Made by a program: the position numbers and the translations under genes. The notes below the pieces were generated by a model. It had not been told where the DNA came from, made no database searches, and saw nothing but the letters and a program-made list of their open reading frames with translations. 7,538 nt of DNA, taken from contig JASHWO010000301.1 in the NCBI GenBank assembly GCA_030044045.1, forward strand, positions 1 through 7,538, in the 5' to 3' direction. The stretch is from Acidimicrobiales bacterium. GTDB lineage: Bacteria > Actinomycetota > Acidimicrobiia > Acidimicrobiales > RAAP-2. Every line of letters starts with the position of its first letter. The first letter of the stretch is position 1. This document shows, one piece after another, positions 4,616 to 7,538 of this stretch.

Positions 4616-5047
4616 TCAGGCCGCATCGGGATTCCCGAGAACCGCCCGCTCCGTCACCGTGACACCGAGCGCGGCAGCCACGTCGCAGATCCGGGCCAAG
4701 CTGGCTGCCCGGTACCCGGTCGACTCGTAGCGCTGCACTTGTTGTTCGGCAATGCCCAAGGCGCCAGCGAGCTGCCGCTGCGTCCAACCACGGGCGATAC
4801 GTGCCTTCACCAGGAGGATCGCCAAGTCCGAGAGCGAGCTGGCATCGAAGCTCGACACCGTGCCCGAACGTAGGAGCTCGTACTCTGCGAGCTCCGAGCG
4901 GAGGTCGTCGGCTTGTGCGCGGACGGCGCCCAGCTCGAGCTCCGCCAGCTTCGACCGATCGCCTCTCGTCTCCAGATTGGCCGCTGCCTCCTCGAACTTG
5001 GCCAGGTGAGCCTTCGTGGCCCGGTACTGCACCTCGTTCGTGATCAT
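4616..5047 (-). CDS. XRE-family HTH antitoxin of the NTase pair
   Basis: This 143-aa protein is the likely antitoxin of the upstream nucleotidyltransferase-fold gene and is second in the operon, as in HigBA-type loci. Residues 1-65 (MITNEVQYRATKAHLAKFEE and on) are highly charged and helical, probably a coiled coil for dimerisation or toxin contact. Residues 76-131 are a classic Cro/C1 HTH: ILLVKARIARGWTQRQLAGA, LGIAEQQVQRYES, then the closing helix LARICDVAAALGVTV. The ATG overlaps the toxin stop as ATGA, implying coupled translation. Regulation by binding the palindrome over the shared promoter (5484-5501) is expected but not shown. The N-terminal extension before the HTH is the family's common architecture, not a fusion. 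Confidence 0.85.
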   Translation of the reverse strand: MITNEVQYRATKAHLAKFEEAAANLETRGDRSKLAELELGAVRAQADDLRSELAEYELLRSGTVSSFDASSLSDLAILLVKARIARGWTQRQLAGALGIAEQQVQRYESTGYRAASLARICDVAAALGVTVTERAVLGNPDAA

Positions 5048-5481
5048 GTCTGCCCTCCGATCCTCAGCACGACGATCCCCTTGCGACCGGTATCTCGTTC
5101 GTTACGGAAGAACTCCGCAAACACCAGTCCCGACCCCGTCTCCGTCACGTTCGGGAACAGCTCACCGCCGAACCGCTCCTTCTGCGCTGCCCTGCCTTGC
5201 GACAGGTCCAGCAACACGGGATCCAGCATGTCCAGGTCGACACCGTCAGAATCCCAGCAGGCATCGAAGTCGCCTGGTTCATCTTTCGCGGTCACAAAGC
5301 TGCCGTTGAGCCACAACCTCCGACAGCCCGCAGCCGCCAGCAGGTCGACGACCTCCGCGAGTCCATCCAGGAGTCGCCGCCGCCGGACGTTCCAGCCGAA
5401 GCGTTCCACCAACTCCTGCCACTCGACCTCGTATTCACCGTCCGGAAGTCGACCGGTGGCCGGGTCGAACGGAGGCAGCAC
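5044..5481 (-). CDS. Nucleotidyltransferase-fold toxin candidate (DUF6932-like)
   Basis: This 145-aa protein matches, from memory, the DUF6932 family. It has an N-terminal FDPATGRLPDGEYEVEWQEL (5-24), an RRRRLLDGL helix (33-41), and then LWLNGSFVTAKDEPGDFDAC (56-75). The last stretch has the GS-x-D-x-D pattern of polymerase-beta-type nucleotidyltransferases (G60, S61, D71, D73). Fold members in TA systems transfer nucleotides to tRNA or to partner proteins; the substrate here is unknown. The KERFGGELFP block (101-110) is also family-typical. It is first in the operon, with the XRE gene overlapping by 4 nt. The GTG start at 5481 is favoured by the -10-like GATAAT eight bases upstream, implying a leaderless mRNA. 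The toxin role is inferred from gene order. Confidence 0.8.
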   Translation of the reverse strand: MLPPFDPATGRLPDGEYEVEWQELVERFGWNVRRRRLLDGLAEVVDLLAAAGCRRLWLNGSFVTAKDEPGDFDACWDSDGVDLDMLDPVLLDLSQGRAAQKERFGGELFPNVTETGSGLVFAEFFRNERDTGRKGIVVLRIGGQT

Positions 5482-5483
5482 GA

Positions 5484-5501
5484 CACAACATTATCATTGT
5501 G
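5484..5501 (-). promoter_or_regulatory. Promoter -10 and overlapping inverted repeat of the NTase/XRE operon
   Basis: On the minus strand CACAATGATAATGTTGTG contains a near-consensus -10, GATAAT (5490-5495), flanked by inverted arms CACAA and TTGTG. The GTG start lies 8 nt beyond the -10. It is an AT-rich island in GC-rich DNA. A repressor bound here would cover the promoter, fitting autoregulation by the XRE protein. Confidence 0.6.
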
Positions 5502-5565
5502 GTATTCCCTCCACGAAGCCGAGAAGGGGCCCATACCCTCGCCGTCGTCGAGCCGATCGCCACCG

Positions 5566-5711
5566 CTACCCCACTCCCTCGGCCCCCCGTACCCGGTCCC
5601 GGAAGCGCAGCGTCATCACCCGGTGGAGTCGACGGGGTCCACCACCAGCAGGCGGGTGGAGTTGGTCCCGCAGTCGACGGCGGCCACGGCCCCGCCGGAT
5701 CGGTCTGCCAT
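5566..5711 (-). pseudogene. ppx/gppA-like 5' fragment, frameshifted
   Basis: An ATG at 5711 begins MADRSGGAVAAVDCGTNSTR followed by LLVVD. This is the phosphate-binding start (AAxDCGTNSxRLL) of Ppx/GppA exopolyphosphatases, enzymes that degrade polyphosphate or pppGpp. The frame stops after about 31 codons (STG, stop). In the next frame the sequence continues as RVMTLRFRDRVRGAEGVG, which resembles the following RxMTITRLGxxVD region of Ppx. A single-base shift therefore probably broke the gene, and everything beyond is missing and replaced by the NTase/XRE operon. Upstream, a frame ending in WKALAAHLRLDRFG may be the tail of its former neighbour. The N-terminal identification is good; the frameshift reading is an inference. 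Confidence 0.65.
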
Positions 5712-5874
5712 GGGTCCGGCTTAGCACAGGGGCCGACTCGCCGTTCACCCGAACCGGTCGAGCCGGAGGTGGGCGGCCAACGCCTTCCAACGGCCGTCGC
5801 CAGGGGTTCGATACCCTCCAGGGTGGTGCCCAGGCAGTCCTTCTCCACCTCCAGGTCGTAGCGCGCCTGGAGGT

Positions 5875-7122
5875 TCATCCTGTCGCCACCGGGTCGTCCC
5901 CGGCGGCACGTCCGGCGAGCAGGTTGGCGGTAAACCGTGCGATGTCCTCCGCCAGGGTGGCGTGGGCGCCTTCGTGCGGGGTCGCGGTAGTCGCCAGCTC
6001 GAGCACGACCAGCAGCGTCTCTTCTGCGACGCTGGCCGCCTCGGTGAACCCCCAGGCATGTCCCTCGGCAACGAGGTGGTCCAGGGTGATCGCCGCGTGA
6101 CGGTACTCGCCGGCGACGGCCAGCGCGACCTCGCCGTCGTTCGGCTGGTGCACCTGCGGCACGACGTCGTATGCCGGCGCCAGCGACAACGAGCCGTCGG
6201 GACGGTGCAGGATGGAGAGGTTCTTCGCGTGTAGGTCGAGGTTGCCCACGGCGACCGAGAGCACGAGGAGCTTGAACAGCCGCTTCGTCGAGTCGTGATC
6301 CCCCATGAGGGAGAACACCCGGGCGATCCGCTCGAGGCTCACTCGACCGCCATGCTTTTGGTACTTCTGATTGCCCGCCGCACCCAAGACCTGGTTGAAG
6401 TCCTCTTGATGGATCCGCCCTTGGGGAGCGTCCGGGGAGCGGTCGTACCGCTCGATGACGACGGCCGGCACATCGTCGAACGTCTCGATCCACGTCGAGA
6501 AGGTGGTGAGCCCCACGGCCCGAGCGACGCGCGCACCGAGCTCCTCGTCGTAGATCGAGGTCGGGTGGTCGTGCGACGCCGGCTTGAGGATGTGCGTCGA
6601 CGGCCAGCCGTCGACGACCCGGCTCCAGCCCGTTTCAGTACGGGCAAGCACGATCTTGTCCTGGACTCCGGCCAGTGAGGTCTTCCCGCCGACGGGCTTG
6701 TTGCCCAACGGGTTCTGCCGGACGTGCCTGAGCATGTCCGCGACCCCGGTGCTGGACAACGGTTCGAGGACCGGCTGCCTCGGTTCGCCGGGCACGTCAG
6801 GATCCCAGATCTGGAGGGCCCCGGCCACGTCGCGGCCGTAGCTGCGCAGGAGGCCGACGGCGTCCTGCTCGTCGAGGCCGGCTGCCTGAGCCAGCCTGGT
6901 GAGCATCCGCCCTTCGGGGAGCAGCTCGCGGAAGAAGTTCTGCCGACGTTCCTTGCGGGCCCTCACCGGCACCGCGGTGAGCGGGATCGACACGGAAAGG
7001 ATGGGGCTGTCGATACCGAATTCGGCGACCGCGGCCGGGTCCGGCGAGAAGTCGAAGGTGCGCCACGTCCCGGCGAGCACGCCGACACGCGTGCCGTAGA
7101 GCTCGACGACCAGGTCAGCCAC
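5875..7122 (-). CDS. hipA: HipA-family serine/threonine kinase toxin
   Basis: This 415-aa protein is close to the length of E. coli HipA (440). HipA kinases phosphorylate and inactivate an aminoacyl-tRNA synthetase (GltX in E. coli), which triggers the stringent response and tolerance; the target here is unknown. Residues 3-105 are the N-terminal subdomain (VELYGTRVGVLAG; FFRELLPEGRML). The kinase-like core includes KTSLAGVQDKI (147-157), with S149 matching the autophosphorylated Ser150 of E. coli. It also has THILKP (176-181) with the ATP-binding lysine K180, VIERYDR (222-228) and IHQEDFNQVLG (237-247). The catalytic loop is GNLDLHAKN (293-301, D296 and N301), and YDVV (318-321) carries metal-binding D319. 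All key residues are present, so it should be active. Its GTG start overlaps hipB by 8 nt. Confidence 0.95.
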   Translation of the reverse strand: MADLVVELYGTRVGVLAGTWRTFDFSPDPAAVAEFGIDSPILSVSIPLTAVPVRARKERRQNFFRELLPEGRMLTRLAQAAGLDEQDAVGLLRSYGRDVAGALQIWDPDVPGEPRQPVLEPLSSTGVADMLRHVRQNPLGNKPVGGKTSLAGVQDKIVLARTETGWSRVVDGWPSTHILKPASHDHPTSIYDEELGARVARAVGLTTFSTWIETFDDVPAVVIERYDRSPDAPQGRIHQEDFNQVLGAAGNQKYQKHGGRVSLERIARVFSLMGDHDSTKRLFKLLVLSVAVGNLDLHAKNLSILHRPDGSLSLAPAYDVVPQVHQPNDGEVALAVAGEYRHAAITLDHLVAEGHAWGFTEAASVAEETLLVVLELATTATPHEGAHATLAEDIARFTANLLAGRAAGDDPVATG

Positions 7123-7360
7123 GTTCGTCGCTCGGGGTGATCGTGGCGGTCAGTTCCATGCCGGTCTCCCGCATGGCCGCGAACAGGCGATCCATCACGA
7201 TCGACGGCTTGCCGGACTCCAGCTCCCAGACGTACTTCTGCGTGGTACCCAGACGCTTGGCGAGCTCTCGTTGGCTCAGCCCGGCGAGCAGCCTGGCCTG
7301 TTGCAGGATGCGCCCCAGCGATTCGGGACTCGTGACCTTCCCCGTGTACGCCATCACCAC
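7115..7360 (-). CDS. hipB: HipB-family XRE antitoxin
   Basis: This 81-aa protein is the DNA-binding antitoxin of HipA. Residues 14-67 form an XRE HTH: SLGRILQQARLLAGLSQREL, AKRLGTTQKYVWELESGK, then MDRLFAAMRETGMEL. A final strand, ELTATI, is typical of HipB dimers. The protein binds its own operator and, with HipA, represses the operon while holding the kinase inactive. The start may be either GTG at 7360 or 7357, or the ATG at 7354; the ATG gives the more usual N-terminus and is a fair alternative. The gene overlaps hipA by 8 nt. A near-consensus promoter and a perfect 18-bp palindrome lie immediately upstream. Confidence 0.92.
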   Translation of the reverse strand: MVMAYTGKVTSPESLGRILQQARLLAGLSQRELAKRLGTTQKYVWELESGKPSIVMDRLFAAMRETGMELTATITPSDERG

Positions 7361-7364
7361 CCCC

Positions 7365-7382
7365 GACTCCGATATCGGAGTC
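7365..7382. promoter_or_regulatory. hipBA operator, perfect 18-bp palindrome
   Basis: GACTCCGATATCGGAGTC is its own reverse complement. It lies between the -10 box and the hipB start, and CGGAGTC recurs at 7404-7410 over the -35 box. HipB is known to bind several palindromes in its promoter, so these are likely a full and a half site for autorepression. Confidence 0.75.
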
Positions 7383-7383
7383 G

Positions 7384-7412
7384 ATGGTATCTGACTGCCT
7401 TTTCGGAGTCAA
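7384..7412 (-). promoter_or_regulatory. hipBA promoter
   Basis: On the minus strand TTGACT (7412-7407) and TACCAT (7389-7384) are separated by 17 bp, a strong match to a housekeeping sigma-70-type promoter. The expected transcript start falls in the palindrome at 7365-7382, so repressor binding would block initiation. Confidence 0.65.
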
Positions 7413-7417
7413 CACTT

Positions 7418-7538
7418 GTGACGTCCATATCAACGTCACCTGTCGCCGGAGCGAGTCATCGGGACGCTTACCGGGTAGTTCGGCTCTCGGGGCGCGACGG
7501 CGCCGTAGCCGACGTCGTGCGCCGCCTCACCGACGGTG
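7418..7538 (+). CDS. Partial ORF carrying repeat copy C
   Basis: A GTG at 7418 opens a plus-strand frame that runs off the window. It begins MTSISTSPVAGASHRDAYRV, continues VRLSGRDGAV, and then enters the shared repeat as ADVVRRLTDG. It is divergent from hipB with about 57 bp between starts. It shares the repeat frame (VADVVRRLTDG) with copies A and B, where no start is attached. It may be the start of the parental gene from which the other copies derive, or chance readthrough of a non-coding repeat. No family is recognised. Confidence 0.35.
   Translation, partial: MTSISTSPVAGASHRDAYRVVRLSGRDGAVADVVRRLTDG
7493..7538. repeat. Dispersed direct repeat, copy C (cut by window end)
   Basis: These 46 bases are identical to 2069-2114, and from 7503 onward also to 3168-3203. 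The copy continues past the window, so its full length is unknown. Its left flank differs from copies A and B, which places one natural repeat boundary near 7493 to 7503. Confidence 0.8.

Noticed and set aside
5802..5818. T-arm-like motif (GGGTTCGATACCC) suggesting a tRNA gene or attachment site
   Set aside because: No D-arm, anticodon arm or matching acceptor stem can be found on either side, and the stretch reads as coding remnant on the minus strand.
4913..6100. 395-codon plus-strand open frame
   Set aside because: It lies antisense to the NTase/XRE genes, the ppx fragment and the end of hipA, is Ser/Arg/Pro-rich and has no recognisable motif; it is a GC-rich shadow.
5435..6493. 352-codon minus-strand open frame overlapping hipA
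   Set aside because: It is out of frame with hipA, Arg/Gly/Pro-rich and without motifs; hipA carries all kinase residues in the other frame.
2031..7538. CRISPR array
   Set aside because: The repeats are three, far apart and unevenly spaced, with genes between them and no cas genes.

Overview
The window is strongly GC-rich on both strands. Third codon positions are mostly G or C, GTG starts are common, and Shine-Dalgarno sequences are largely absent, with TANNNT -10 boxes a few bases before start codons. This points to a high-GC actinobacterium (Actinomycetota). A 5' fragment of a Ppx/GppA-type gene fits that background, but I cannot name the genus.

The content is that of an accessory toxin-antitoxin (TA) island. 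From left to right: two small overlapping ORFs of unknown role (33-393) lead into an antitoxin/PIN-like pair (398-1072). On the minus strand follows an AbiEi-type antitoxin (1222-1815). Its AbiEii toxin partner survives only as a start and about 18 codons. A 13-bp inverted-repeat operator lies upstream of abiEi. Next come the 3' end of an XRE regulator (1902-1991) and repeat copy A. A ribbon-helix-helix/PIN pair (2265-2938) is followed by repeat copy B. An AbrB-like antitoxin and a second PIN-like protein (3261-3946) come next, the latter a paralogue of the one at 638-1072. An IS21-family remnant (istB 3' end plus four 23-bp-phased terminal repeats) occupies 4079-4295. On the minus strand lie a nucleotidyltransferase-fold (DUF6932-like)/XRE pair (5481-4616), a broken ppx-like 5' fragment (5711 to about 5566) and a complete hipBA operon (7360-5875). 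A third repeat copy (C) runs off the right edge inside a new plus-strand ORF.

No shared pathway links these genes. Each pair is a self-contained two-gene unit with overlapping or closely spaced ORFs and, in several cases, its own inverted-repeat operator. The debris (truncated abiEii, XRE tail, istB tail, frameshifted ppx) and the dispersed 59-bp repeat suggest growth and decay by insertion and recombination. The most novel element is the pair of paralogous PIN-like proteins (motifs VDDH, TTGxWYYRL, NLLxAEAxA). Each is preceded by a different antitoxin-like protein ending in the same DPDLxDE tail, which suggests a modular TA family.
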